DNA of 64,000 nucleotides from Candidatus Heimdallarchaeota archaeon (GCA_018238545.1 JABCTC010000006.1:1-64000), one strand, 5' to 3'; shown: positions 14,030-24,501, numbered from the stretch's first letter. Notes: a model not told the origin generated them from the letters alone. Numbers and translations are program-made.

Positions 14030-17000
14030 TTCCTAAATTAACCTACACTATGCATACGCCATGTAGTGGATGACTCGGCTAGGGTGCCGATGAAGGGCGC
14101 GGTAAGCAGCGAAATGCTGCGGGGAGACGCAGACTGTCTACGATCCGCAGATTCCCGAATCGGATTTCCGGTCATAGCTTAATAAGTTGTGACAGCCAGT
14201 AATGGCGGGGTACCCAGGGAACCAAAACATTCAAGTACCTGGAGGAAAAGAAAACAATCGTGATTCCGGTAGTAACGGCGAGTAAACCCGGAACAGGCCA
14301 AACCGAATTCCCTTTTGGAAACATTAGGGTAGATGTGGTGTTTTTGACTACGTAAAAGATCGTCAGAGTTAAGTCGAATATCCCTGGAAAGGGAAGCTAT
14401 AGAGGGTAATAGCCCCGTAGACGTAAGCTCCCGACTTAGTAGTATCAAGACTAGCGTGGCTTGGATTTGTCGCGCAAATATGGGAGGACTAACTCCCAAG
14501 CCTAAATACACCCCTAGACCGATAGCGCACTAGTAACGTGAGTAAAAGTTGAAAAGTATTCGAAGTACGAGAGTGAAAAGTACCTGAAACTACATGGTAA
14601 CAGACGTGGATGGCCCGAAAGGGTAGAGTCTCGGTGAAGGAACCCATCGTGAGGTGGTAGTACGAGCTGAGAGGACCAGGGTCATCCGTTCCGTCTCGAA
14701 ACACGGGCCGAGGAGTTCAGGTTTGTGGCGAGCCTAAGTTTTATACGGTGGCGTAGCGAAAGCAACCTGCGCGCAGCTTCGGCAAGGCGCGACGTCCGAT
14801 AAGGGCGTGAAGTCACAAGTCTGAGACCCGAAAGCAGTTGATCTATCCCTGACCAAGGTGAAGCGCTTCGAAAGGAGCGTGGAGGCCTGAAGGGTTATTG
14901 ATATGCAATTCATTCCTCTGAGTTGGGGATAGTGGCAAAAGACCAATCTAAACTGCTGATAGCTGGTTCCCCCCGAAGTATCACCACAGGATAGCGTCGC
15001 TGGAGGTGGCATGTGAGGTAGAGCTACGGACGGAAGGTTCTGGAGAGTGAAATCTTCACCCTTCCTTCCAACTCCGAACTTGCATGCGCCGTAGAAGGCG
15101 ACAGACGGGCGCGTGTCCGCAAGGGATGCGGCCGAAAGGGGAACAACCCTACATCAGGTTAAGGGCCCTAAATCCCGGTTAAATGTTAAACAGAATGGCG
15201 TCCAATAACAAAGACAATGAGGCGGTAAGCTTAGAAGCAGCTATCCGTTAAAAAAAGCGTAACAGCTTACTCATCGAGTTGTTGGGCCCAGAAAATGGAC
15301 GGGGCTAAACCGGGTCCCGATACCTGATTGAACTTCAAAAGAGTTTTAGGTAGGGGGGCGACCGGGTTGGGTAGAAGCTGGGGAGTGATTCCCAGTGGAC
15401 CGATCTGGTTTGCAGATCTCGGTGGTAGTAGGAGCATAGTGAGGTGAGAATCCTCACCGCCGGAAGCCCAAGGGTTCCTTGGCACTGTTCGTCAGCCAAG
15501 GGTTAGTCGGTCCTAAGGTCGATCTTAAAACGAGTCGATCGAAAGGGGAACAGGTTCATATTCCTGTACCACGCTTATAGACGCGGCGACGCAAGCTTTG
15601 AGCTAACGCTGGTGGGTAGGTGACCTAGGAGAATATCCTAGTTAAATTTCGAAATCTGGGGAGAACCGTTAAGGTGAGAACCAGAAGAATAGATGAAGAG
15701 GCTGGCCATTGGTTGCTGGCTGTCATCAACCCCAACAGCTCATAAAAAGGCAAAGAGAACGATTAAGCGTGTCCGTACCCAGAACCGAAACAGGTGTGGC
15801 TAGCTTAGAAGGCTAAGGCGTGTTAGGAGAGCTTAGGTGAAGGAAATCGGCAAATTAGTCCCGTACCTTGGGTATAAGGGATGCCTGGCGAGGTGTATGC
15901 CTCACCAGGTCGCAGTGACTTGGGGCACCCGACTGTTTAATAAAAACATAGCAAACTGCAAGGGCGAAAGCCTGAGTACAGTTTGTGAATCCTGGCCGGT
16001 GCTGGTGATTGAAACCTGGGTTCAACCAGGCTAAGACCCAGTAAACGCCGGAGCTAACTATGAGCTTCTTAAGGTAGGCAAATGCCTTGTCTGCTAATTA
16101 CAGACGTCCATGAAGGGACCAACGAGGTGCCCACTGTCTCCACCTAAAGCCTACTGAACCCACAGTCCAGCGAACAGTCTGGAACGCACCATCGGGAAGA
16201 GAAGACCCTGTGGAGCTTTACTGCTGTCAGGGGCTGTTGTATTGGTGTGCATACATAGCATAGTCAGGAAACGTTATATCCTACATTCTCCGGGATGTAG
16301 GGGAGTTGATCTTGAAATACTGACTTTGTGCATTGGTACGACTTACCTCTCGCGAGGGGGACACCCCCTGCCTGGCAGTTTCACTGGGGCGGTAGCCTCT
16401 TGAAAAGATATCAAGAGGGCCCAAAGCCAAGCTCAACCGGGACAGAAATCCGGTGTAGAGTGCAAGGGCAAAAGCTTGGTTGACTGTGAACTCACCAACA
16501 CGGTTCGCAGATGTTAACGCAGGGCCTAGCGATCCTTCGCAATGCCCTTAGTAGGCGGCGGAGGTGGCAGAAAAGTTACCCCAGGGGTAACTGCGCTTCT
16601 TTATAATACTTACGTGTAAAGTTGTGCTCTCATCTGGGTAACATTTATCTGTTGCAAAAATTTTTTCAATTGGCAGAGCTAAAATAAATTATTAGAAAAT
16701 TGCTCCTGTCTTCAATTTCCGGTGAGGAAATTATATAGGTTTTCGCCAAATTGGCATAATAAAATCTTGAACAGAATGGGTCCATTATCTGTCTGATATC
16801 CCAACAAATTGATAAGGAATTCCCTAAAAAGATTAACAACACAACAGATGAAGAGCTACAACAAAAGCGTGAGTACTCGATAGGTGACAAGATTGGTAAC
16901 TGCCCTTCACGGGGTTAACAATTGATCTTCGAACCAATGTGCTATGTATTTTGCATAAGCGCAGCCCTGAACAGAGTTGTCGTGGGTAAGAGTTCACATC

Positions 17001-17458
17001 GACCTCACGGCTTGCTACCTCGATGTCGGCTCTTCCTAGCTTGGTCCTGATTCAGGGGCCAAGAGTGGGGTTGTTCGCCCATTAAAAGGGAACGTGAGCT
17101 GGGTTTAGACCGTTGTGAGACAGGTTGGATTCTATCTGATGGTGCTGGCGGGCGATTGAGAGTAAAGCTTCCACAGTACGAGAGGAACAGGCAGCTGGGG
17201 CCGCTGGTGTATCGGTTGTTCTACCGAGCATGCCGAGTAGCTAAGCCCTTGTAGATAAGAGCGGAATGCATCTACGCTCGAAGCTACCCTCGAAACGAGT
17301 CGCCCACTCTGCAACACTATAAAGGGACTGGTGACAGTAACTTTCGTTGTAGACGAGAACGCGGAAAGAAGATCCGTTTGATAGAGAAGGGATGTACGCG
17401 TCGAGCTTAGGCGAGATGTTTAGTCCACTTCCACTAATTGTTCAAGCGTAGTTAGGCC
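14030..17458 (+). rRNA. rrl: 23S ribosomal RNA, interrupted by an intervening sequence
   Basis: Full 23S gene, recognised by its 5' domain ('GTAGTGGATGACTCGGCTAG'), the 'ACGAGAGGAACAGGCAG' sarcin-ricin region near 17176, the 'GTTCGCCCATTAAA' segment near 17072, and others. Without the intervening sequence (16589-16969) the length is about 3.05 kb, normal for archaea. The ends are approximate and are set from helix 1 and the outer processing stem (13993-14017 with 17481-17505). It has its own promoter and is transcribed divergently from the 16S gene. No 5S gene or tRNA follows. Confidence 0.95.
16589..16969 (+). other. Intervening sequence (intron) in 23S rRNA at the peptidyl-transferase loop
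   Basis: The conserved sequence '...CCCCAGGGGT|AACAGAGTTGTCG...' is split after the T at 16588 (E. coli U2449) and resumes at 16970. The insert is 381 nt, AT-rich, without a credible reading frame. It ends in G and the upstream exon ends in U, as in group I introns. A 7-nt segment at 16702-16708 can pair with the last 7 exon bases (16582-16588), including the required U-G pair. Alternatively, the ends can form a helix (CTGCGCTT 16591-16598 with AAGCGCAG near 16957-16964) next to CAGGG/CCCTG, as in an archaeal bulge-helix-bulge intron. I could not find a clear group I P7 core by eye. The AAC repeat makes the junction uncertain by 3 nt. Confidence 0.7.
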
Positions 17459-17480
17459 AAATAGGAATCGGTTCGTCAGA

Positions 17481-17505
17481 TTCTTGGAGAGTTCTTGTCA
17501 GCTGA
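17481..17505 (+). other. Right strand of the pre-23S processing stem
   Basis: Perfect 25-nt reverse complement of 13993-14017; together they enclose the 23S gene. Confidence 0.75.
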
Positions 17506-17819
17506 TTTTAGTTTACTTGATTTTTTTGACTCTTTTGTAGTTTTTACAATTATTCAATAAATAACATAGAGAAGTTTCTGCTTACAGGGCTTGGTGATTA
17601 TTATTTATTATTTATTCTTGCCTTCACTGATTAACAACGAGAGTATAAAATGAAAAACTAACAGGAAAAAGTTAAGTCTATCGAGACTCAGAGAATTGTT
17701 GGATTCAAATCCATTCTTTATTATCAAGTTTAGCGAAGGTATTTTATACTCTTTTCTCGTTTTAATTAATGGTAACAACAGAGTAATTTACTGAGGAAAG
17801 AATTTAGTGGGGACTAAGT
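17506..17819. other. Spacer after 23S, promoter region of TPR gene 3
   Basis: About 310 bp, T-rich at first (possible 23S termination: 'TTGATTTTTTTGACTCTTTTG' region near 17518-17540). It then has a TATA-like stretch near 17745-17752 ('ATTTTATAC') about 70 bp before TPR gene 3. No 5S rRNA, tRNA or peptide gene was found here. Confidence 0.4.
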
Positions 17820-19505
17820 ATGTTTAATATTAAAGAATTCTACAAAGCAAGGGAAAGATTGTTTGAGAATCAGAATAATATACATGCTTTGCCTGATTTA
17901 CAGGATTATCTTTTAGATTTGGATATGGTTTGTGCAAATGAAAGATCAAAAGAGATGGCAGATTTGCTTTCAGCTTTAATAAATATAGCAAAACCATTAA
18001 ATGACAATCAAGTACTATTTGAATTATACTGGCAATACTTTCTTCAAACATATTATTATGTTAAACAATTGAATAAAACAGAGTTTACTATTGATAACAT
18101 GAAACAAAACATGGAAGAAACCAATAATATGGAACAAATCTCAAGAATTTTTCAAGCTGAATCTCTAATTAATCAATTAAAGGGCAATAAAAAAGAATCT
18201 ATTGAATTCATGCATAAAGCACTAGAAGTAATAGAAACTCACAAAGATGATTACCCTGAGATTTATTATAGTGCTCTATATGCATACTCACATTTTTCTT
18301 TTCTTCAAAATAAACATTCCCCTAAAGTTGAAGTAAATATGGAGAAATGCCTCAGATATTATTCAAAAAGCTATAATATGAGAGGTCTAAATGTAGTAAT
18401 TAATCAACTTTTGAGATTTTATCTACATTCAGGAAACGTGGAAAAGATTGAGAAACTTCTAGAATGGGTTTTTGAAAAGGAACAACTTCATAAACGCATG
18501 TTGGACAATCATCTTATTTCGTTTTATTGGTTTTTGGGAACCATGAATACAATTAGGAACAAACTAACTCATGCAATCGAATATCTTAATAAGGCATATT
18601 CAAAGATAAAAGAACAGAAGTTACAACAAGAAATGATGTATGAATACACAGATATTTTGAAATTTTTAAGTCGATGTTATGCACATCAAGGGAAATTCCA
18701 GTTAGCACATGATCTATTAATAGAGTTAGCAAGTTTTATGGAAGATGAAAATGTAAAATCAAATTACTTTGCAAGAGGTAAATGGTATATATTTGTAAGT
18801 TCATATTACACACTTCTGTTCATTTTTATTCAACTAGACTTGAATATTGAAGATGTAAAAGATGAAAAATTAAGAAGAATTTATGAACATACAAATTCTC
18901 TATTAAGTAAGTTTAAAATATCTGAAAAGCTCATTTTAAGTGCTTTCTCCGATGATAAAAACATACAAGAAATATTTGAAAATAACATTGATAAAAGTGA
19001 AACAGAAGTATCAATTATATTACAGCAATTATTACTTACACATGTGCCATATAAAAGCAAAGAGAAAAGCGTTCAAACAATCGAGAAACTAAGAGAATAT
19101 GCTATTGATCCTTTATATGCAGATATTTTAATAGGAAAAATTCTCATTTCTATGGGGAATTATGATAAATTTAGAGAAATAGTAAACAAAATTGTGAGAG
19201 AAACAACGGAGACTAAAGCCCCTATCTTGAAAATCTGGAGGGATTTTTATGTCTTACTAAGGAATTATTTAGATGAGTCTGATAACAAGAATGTTATTGA
19301 AGGACTAGTAAAGTTAGAGGAGCATTGTAGAAGAAATAATTTCTTTAAGATGGGGGAAGAGATAAAGATGTATCATAGATTAATTTCGTTTTCAAGAACA
19401 ATAAATCAATTTACAGACAAAATTAAGCAAACAGCTTTTATGGATATGTACGATAAAGAATCAAGAAGAATGGCAATGGAATATCTGGAAAGTAAAGAAA
19501 GTTAG
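17820..19505 (+). CDS. TPR-like all-helical repeat protein 3 (divergent paralogue)
   Basis: A 561-residue helical protein. Its opening ('MVCANERSKEMADLLSALIN', about residues 37-56) aligns with the 'ANEKS' opening of the other three TPR proteins. The C-terminal region follows the same helix layout but lacks their near-identical 'AYKNGDPLGPALQ' block, so it is an older or independently evolving member. No helix-turn-helix, signal peptide or membrane helix. TPR-like pairs include 'YEYTDILKFLSRCYAHQGK' (about 275-293). Peptide gene 5 (19536-19619) faces it tail to tail, 30 bp after its stop. Its divergence matches that of the peptide, which supports a specific pair. Confidence 0.75.
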   Translation: MFNIKEFYKARERLFENQNNIHALPDLQDYLLDLDMVCANERSKEMADLLSALINIAKPLNDNQVLFELYWQYFLQTYYYVKQLNKTEFTIDNMKQNMEETNNMEQISRIFQAESLINQLKGNKKESIEFMHKALEVIETHKDDYPEIYYSALYAYSHFSFLQNKHSPKVEVNMEKCLRYYSKSYNMRGLNVVINQLLRFYLHSGNVEKIEKLLEWVFEKEQLHKRMLDNHLISFYWFLGTMNTIRNKLTHAIEYLNKAYSKIKEQKLQQEMMYEYTDILKFLSRCYAHQGKFQLAHDLLIELASFMEDENVKSNYFARGKWYIFVSSYYTLLFIFIQLDLNIEDVKDEKLRRIYEHTNSLLSKFKISEKLILSAFSDDKNIQEIFENNIDKSETEVSIILQQLLLTHVPYKSKEKSVQTIEKLREYAIDPLYADILIGKILISMGNYDKFREIVNKIVRETTETKAPILKIWRDFYVLLRNYLDESDNKNVIEGLVKLEEHCRRNNFFKMGEEIKMYHRLISFSRTINQFTDKIKQTAFMDMYDKESRRMAMEYLESKES

Positions 19506-19535
19506 TAAATAAAAAGAAAAAAGATAGTGATTTCC

Positions 19536-19619
19536 TTAAGGGATTATCGGAAACCAGCAAGGAGGTAAACTCTCATCATCGGTTGGTTCTGGATCATATG
19601 TGTTATTTGTGTTTTTCAT
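19536..19619 (-). CDS. Short peptide gene 5 (YDPEPTDDES...LPPCWFP)
   Basis: A 27-residue peptide with core 'TYDPEPTDDES' and C-terminus 'LPPCWFPIIP' ending at TAA. It is the most divergent intact member: Cys before Trp, and 'IIP' in place of the terminal Asn. It is convergent with TPR gene 3, the most divergent receptor paralogue. Upstream it keeps only the proximal 'GAGTGATGCAAAATG' word and lacks the 'CAGTTTCTTTCTTGTTG' block, so it is regulated differently from peptides 1, 2, 4 and 6. Co-divergence of peptide, receptor and promoter is the best single argument for pairwise function. Confidence 0.7.
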   Translation of the reverse strand: MKNTNNTYDPEPTDDESLPPCWFPIIP

Positions 19620-19871
19620 TTTGCATCACTCATAGTTCATATTCTACTATTATCCTTCAATGAAAGAATAAGTATGCAAAGGAAATTCATTGCCAATTAG
19701 ATGGTTTTTCTGACAAAAGTATCAACATAAAGAAGAAAAACGCATTCTAGTGGCTTTGGAACAAATTATCTCCTCTCTCTCTTCCTTAACAATTTTGCTG
19801 TGCTTTTATAGTTCGAAGTAGTACATCTTTTGTATAAAATCAGTCTTCTATCACCCCTAAGAGGAGAGTTC

Positions 19872-22712
19872 ATGAGCAAAAAGAATAATCTCCATTATGA
19901 AAAAAGATACGGATATCAATCAAAAAAACACTCTAACAGAGTGCTAAAGAGTTTACTTTCCATTATTTCTGTTGTATCAGTAGGTATCATTTCTCTATTT
20001 TTCCTCTTCCCTGAGATTACAATATTGATTCCTTCAACCTTTGTTCAATCATTTTCTCTTTTTTGTGAGAGCATAGGCACTGCCATAGTTATCTTTTTTA
20101 CAACTGTATTGACAAATAAATATTTTCTCATTTCACTTTTTTGTTTATTAACCTGTTTAACAATCATCTTCTTTTTACCATATAGACCCGTTAGAGGTAA
20201 GAAGCAATTTACCTTGAAAAAATTAGGTTTACCTCTCTATAAGACTGTCAGTATGGTTGTTGTGTATTCTTCTTCTTGTGATAATCCTAAAAATTTCAGA
20301 TTCAATGCTTATGCAAATAAGACTCATTCTGCTTTTCTCAGTAGTTTATTAATGAAGTTCAAACTTCTTTCTTTGGTCTTCTACAAAAACAATGAAAACC
20401 TTAACATGCTCCTTCCTATAGTTTCGAAGGGCTTTAATTTGAAAAACCTTCAAAATAAAATGAGAAGACAAATTGATTTTGTTGCTAATTCCCTTGATAC
20501 TCATTATGGTAGCAAGGTAAAAGAGCTATCAGCTGAACAGGTCAATAATCTTCTAATTTCTTTAGAAAAAATGGAATCAAGAACAAAAGTAGATCTTACT
20601 TCTGATTTAATTAATAACTTCAATCTTACAGACCAATTACACAACACTCTCCTAAGAAAAGATGCTGGTTGCACCTGTTTATTGATAAAAGCGGAGAAAA
20701 AATCTAATGATAAGAGTCATTTGGCCTCAGACATGATTATATTCTCTGAGAATAGAAAAATAGAATCTCATGTCTTGAACTCCTGCGGGTTGAAAAAGAA
20801 AAAAACACTGGATTTGCTTACCAAGAGATTGAAATTTACCGATTTATTGTTTTCATCTCTTCGGAAAAGAAATCTTTCAGAGATTGAAGAATTATCAACA
20901 TTATTTCATATCCCTCTCAACTATAAGGGTGGACCAATTTCAATACGGTCTTCTTCTACTTCTACAAATCTCTCTTCTGCACTTAAAGATCAGAATTTAA
21001 TGATAGTGGGTCAGACAGTTGAGGGCGATGAAATAGGTAAAGATGTCACTATAAATGTTAAAGACCTTCTTCTAAATATAGAAATATTTGGAATGATAGG
21101 AAGAGGGAAGACGAAACTGGTCTCTTCTTTACTAAAACAGGTTCTAGATTACAATGTTAGTGCTCTTGTTTTTGACATTAAAGGGGAATATTCAAGATTC
21201 TTTGTAGACGATCCTCGAGTGGAAATTTTTACAATAGGAGAGCCTAGACCCCTATGTCTGAATCTATTTGAAACAATTGATAGTGAAGATGTACATAATA
21301 CATTGTTAATTATTGAAGAGATGATGATGTCATCAAATTTGGAATTTACTCCTTCGATGAAAAACTTGTTCGAAACAGCGTTATTCCAAACACATGGTTC
21401 TTCAAAAAGGAACCTACAAACTTTTGTAGAAAACGTGTACAAAGTAGCGGAAAATATTCGTTCTACTACAAATAGTTCCTATATTCAACAAACTATTGAT
21501 GCTGTTCTAAATAGATTAAATTTCATCTTCAATCCAATTAATTATGAAATATTAGGGGCGATACGAACAACCTTAGATTTATCTCTTCTGGATAATAACA
21601 AAAGCATAATCTTGGATTTGAGTCAGTTTCAAAAACGTGCAGCTAGACCCTCAGACATTTTTCTAATTTGTAATCTTATTTTGAAAAAACTTTATCGCCA
21701 CGCTTCTGCTAAGGAAATTACAGATAAACTAAGATATGTTGTTGTCTTGGAAGAAGCTATAAACATTATACCAAATTTTTATCGACCAGAGAGTTCTGCA
21801 TCCCTCATAACCTCTGAGAACAATTTCTTGTTGGGACGAAACTTGGGTATTGGTCACATAACCATCTCACAGTTGTGGTCTAGCGTTAGTAATATTGTCC
21901 ATGGTAACTCAGCTACCAAAATCATCTTTCGTTCAAGCGAAAAAGCCGATATTATAGGCAAATCTATCAATTTATCAGAAGATGAGATAAGCAAGATTCA
22001 AACACTGCCAACTCAACATTGCTATATTTTCTTTGAGGGATCAGAGAAGCCTATTAAGATTAGAACATTTGATTTACTAAGCGATCCCCTTAACTTTGCT
22101 GAATACCGCTCTAAAATTATTAAACGATATGGAAGAAGTGTCTTTCCCTTACTTTACAATAATTTTATTGAAATGAGAACCTCACTTTACCAGAAATACA
22201 ATCTCAGTACTAAGAAAAAATTCGGTCAATCAAACCAAGGACGGAGTACAAGTAATGCACAATCAAGGTTGAAGGACTTCCCACTCCAAGTAAAAACTGA
22301 AGACGATGAGAGAAAGGCTGTTGATAATTCTATAGCTGAAAAAGAAACGATGGATATTGTAAATTCGGCAGAGTTTTTACCTGAAAACTTGTTATGTGAA
22401 CAACTATGTCCAGAGAAAAACCATGGGAGAGATTGTGTTAAGTATAATATTGGGTCAAAAATAATCAAAACCATTATTACTAAAAACAGTTCTTCAAAAG
22501 AGTTAGCTTTCCTATTAGATAATCCCTCTCAACTGCTATCTATAGTCAAAGATTATGCTGAAAAGAGAAATCTAGAATATGATTCGTTTCTAGCATTTTG
22601 CACTGTAAAGAGCCTAACCTTAGATTTAGTTACAGGTGGAATTCTAACCTTCCAGGAAGCTTTTGAGTTTCTTAAGAAATTCTCTCCTCAAACTCAAACA
22701 ACAATGACATGA
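19872..22712 (+). CDS. Membrane-anchored HerA/VirB4-like ATPase (DUF87-type)
   Basis: The start is placed at ATG 19872, preceded by GAGGAG; an upstream in-frame TTG at 19830 is less likely. The protein has 946 residues. Two or more membrane helices occupy roughly residues 25-110. The ATPase core has Walker A 'GMIGRGKTKLV' (about 407-417), 'SALVFDIKGEYSRFF' (the strand after Walker A typical of HerA/DUF87), and Walker B-like 'LRYVVVLEEA' near residue 630. The tail is helical. HerA-family hexamers pump DNA or drive secretion and conjugation. With N-terminal anchors this one resembles VirB4/TraC-type or chromosome-pumping proteins rather than the soluble repair HerA, and no NurA gene is adjacent. 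Substrate unknown. Confidence 0.75.
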   Translation: MSKKNNLHYEKRYGYQSKKHSNRVLKSLLSIISVVSVGIISLFFLFPEITILIPSTFVQSFSLFCESIGTAIVIFFTTVLTNKYFLISLFCLLTCLTIIFFLPYRPVRGKKQFTLKKLGLPLYKTVSMVVVYSSSCDNPKNFRFNAYANKTHSAFLSSLLMKFKLLSLVFYKNNENLNMLLPIVSKGFNLKNLQNKMRRQIDFVANSLDTHYGSKVKELSAEQVNNLLISLEKMESRTKVDLTSDLINNFNLTDQLHNTLLRKDAGCTCLLIKAEKKSNDKSHLASDMIIFSENRKIESHVLNSCGLKKKKTLDLLTKRLKFTDLLFSSLRKRNLSEIEELSTLFHIPLNYKGGPISIRSSSTSTNLSSALKDQNLMIVGQTVEGDEIGKDVTINVKDLLLNIEIFGMIGRGKTKLVSSLLKQVLDYNVSALVFDIKGEYSRFFVDDPRVEIFTIGEPRPLCLNLFETIDSEDVHNTLLIIEEMMMSSNLEFTPSMKNLFETALFQTHGSSKRNLQTFVENVYKVAENIRSTTNSSYIQQTIDAVLNRLNFIFNPINYEILGAIRTTLDLSLLDNNKSIILDLSQFQKRAARPSDIFLICNLILKKLYRHASAKEITDKLRYVVVLEEAINIIPNFYRPESSASLITSENNFLLGRNLGIGHITISQLWSSVSNIVHGNSATKIIFRSSEKADIIGKSINLSEDEISKIQTLPTQHCYIFFEGSEKPIKIRTFDLLSDPLNFAEYRSKIIKRYGRSVFPLLYNNFIEMRTSLYQKYNLSTKKKFGQSNQGRSTSNAQSRLKDFPLQVKTEDDERKAVDNSIAEKETMDIVNSAEFLPENLLCEQLCPEKNHGRDCVKYNIGSKIIKTIITKNSSSKELAFLLDNPSQLLSIVKDYAEKRNLEYDSFLAFCTVKSLTLDLVTGGILTFQEAFEFLKKFSPQTQTTMT

Positions 22713-22834
22713 GCTGTTTTGTTCAATACTCTTAGTTAATAAAACTTAAAAGTGACCAAATTTTTGCTTGTATTAAGTTCTGATCACGTCGACCGTTGAT
22801 TAATTTTACAACGGAAGTGGTAGAGGATGATATT

Positions 22835-23473
22835 ATGGTAGATAAAGAACTTAATACCGCTATTGAGAATATGATGAAACAATCACCATCTCGTAAATTC
22901 GTTGAATCTGTAGACATAGCTATAAATCTTAAAGATATTAATCTTCAAGACCCAGCAAAAAGATTTCAAATGGATGTACGGCTTCCACACCCATTACAAA
23001 AAGATGTAAAAGTGTGCGTAGTGGCTGAAGGTACTCAATTTGTTGAGGCAGAATCAGCTGGAGTAAGAGTGGTTGGTAAAGAAGAATTAGAGAATATTAG
23101 CAGAGATCCAAAACTAGCTAAGAGATTATCTAAACAGTATGATTTCTTTCTAGCAAGTGCTCCATTAATGCCTCTAATTGGACGAAATCTAGGTAAGTTT
23201 CTCGGACCACGAGGAAAGATGCCTAAACCTGTTCCCCCAAACGCTCCTATCGGACCTCTAATTGAAAATTATCAATCTACTGTTCAAGTTCGTTTACGTC
23301 AATCCCCAGTAATTCATGCTAGGATTGGAACAGCTGACATGAGTAGTGATGCTATTGCTGAAAATGTTCTTTCAGTTCTAAGAAACATAGAGAGCAAATT
23401 GGAAAAAGGCGAGAATAACATTAAGTCGATTTATATCAAGACTACAATGGGTCCTGCCATAAAAGTAAAGTAG
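22835..23473 (+). CDS. rpl1: Large-subunit ribosomal protein uL1
   Basis: Binds 23S rRNA at the L1 stalk and, in archaea, may repress its own operon. ATG at 22835 is preferred over an in-frame TTG at 22796. About 212 residues, the usual archaeal length. The family signature is present: 'LPLIGRNLGKFLGPRGKMPK'-like 'MPLIGRNLGKFLGPRGKMPK' (about residues 115-134). It heads the stalk operon L1-L10-L12. The usual upstream partners L11 and NusG are not here; the HerA-like gene precedes it. Confidence 0.96.
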   Translation: MVDKELNTAIENMMKQSPSRKFVESVDIAINLKDINLQDPAKRFQMDVRLPHPLQKDVKVCVVAEGTQFVEAESAGVRVVGKEELENISRDPKLAKRLSKQYDFFLASAPLMPLIGRNLGKFLGPRGKMPKPVPPNAPIGPLIENYQSTVQVRLRQSPVIHARIGTADMSSDAIAENVLSVLRNIESKLEKGENNIKSIYIKTTMGPAIKVK

Positions 23474-23481
23474 GTGACACA

Positions 23482-24492
23482 ATGTCAACAATAATTTCAA
23501 ATAAAAAAAAGGAGATCGTTAATAATCTCAAGAAAGAATTGCTATCCTACCCCATTATTGGTTTAGTTAAAATTGATAATATCAATGCAAGAGTTGTACA
23601 AAACATTCGAAAAGATTTACATAAAGAAGCTAAGATTGTCATGGCTAAGAACAGTTTTATGAAACTAGCCTTGGATGGAGTTAAGAAAGATATTAAAGGT
23701 ATTGAAAAATTAACAGAATACATAGTCGGTTCCTGTGCTTTCTTACTAACTAATACTAACCCCTATAAATTAGCCTCTTACATGGATGATAATAAGGTTC
23801 CAGCACCTGCAAAAGCAGGACAAGTGGCACCGAATGATGTTATAATTAGACCAATGAACACTGGTATTCCTCCAGGACCTGTTATAGCTGAACTTCAATC
23901 TTTAGGCCTGAAAACTAGAATTGAAGGTGGTCAAATCAGAATCTCTGAAGAAGCTGTAGTGACCAAAGAAGGCCAACGAGTTAATAGAACAGTTGCACTT
24001 CTTCTAAGAAGACTAAACATCGAACCCTTTCAAACAGGTTTGAGTTTTGTTGTTGCTTTTGAGGGTGGAGATATAATTGCAGGTAAAGACTTAATCATTA
24101 ACTATAGTATGTATGAACAGAACCTCAAATGGGCTTACTCTTCAGCATTAAACCTCGCGGTTAATGCTGGAATCATTACAAAACAAAGCGTTGCACTAAT
24201 TATAGCCAATGCTAATCGATTTGCCCTTAATCTTTCTGTAAATGCAGGTATAATTAATAGTAAATCATTACCTCTTATTTTATCAAAAGCTGTTCAAGGA
24301 TCATTGTCTGTTGCATCTAAAGTGGCAGAACAAGATTCAAATGCAATATCTGATAAAATACAAGAAAAACTAACCTCTGCACCAAAAACTCAGCTTGTTG
24401 AAACAGTTAAAACTGAATCAAAAGAGGAAGTTAAGGAGGAAGTAGAAGAAGAACCTGAGGAAGACTTAGGGTTAGGATCACTATTTGGATAG
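23482..24492 (+). CDS. rpl10: Ribosomal stalk protein uL10 (P0)
   Basis: Base of the ribosomal stalk, carrying the L12 dimers and recruiting translation GTPases. 336 residues, the archaeal/eukaryotic P0 type with the extra domain ('PMNTGIPPGPVIAELQSLG' around residue 130) and C-terminal helices. The tail 'EEEPEEDLGLGSLFG' is the acidic, flexible GTPase-contacting motif, also found on L12. It starts 8 bp after the L1 stop and abuts the L12 reading frame. Confidence 0.96.
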   Translation: MSTIISNKKKEIVNNLKKELLSYPIIGLVKIDNINARVVQNIRKDLHKEAKIVMAKNSFMKLALDGVKKDIKGIEKLTEYIVGSCAFLLTNTNPYKLASYMDDNKVPAPAKAGQVAPNDVIIRPMNTGIPPGPVIAELQSLGLKTRIEGGQIRISEEAVVTKEGQRVNRTVALLLRRLNIEPFQTGLSFVVAFEGGDIIAGKDLIINYSMYEQNLKWAYSSALNLAVNAGIITKQSVALIIANANRFALNLSVNAGIINSKSLPLILSKAVQGSLSVASKVAEQDSNAISDKIQEKLTSAPKTQLVETVKTESKEEVKEEVEEEPEEDLGLGSLFG

Positions 24493-24501
24493 GTGAATAA
24501 T

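Noticed and set aside
16666..16890. Frame of 74 codons on the minus strand inside the 23S intervening sequence, as a homing endonuclease
   Set aside because: No LAGLIDADG, GIY-YIG or HNH motif and a chance-like composition; the insert is better seen as a non-coding intron.
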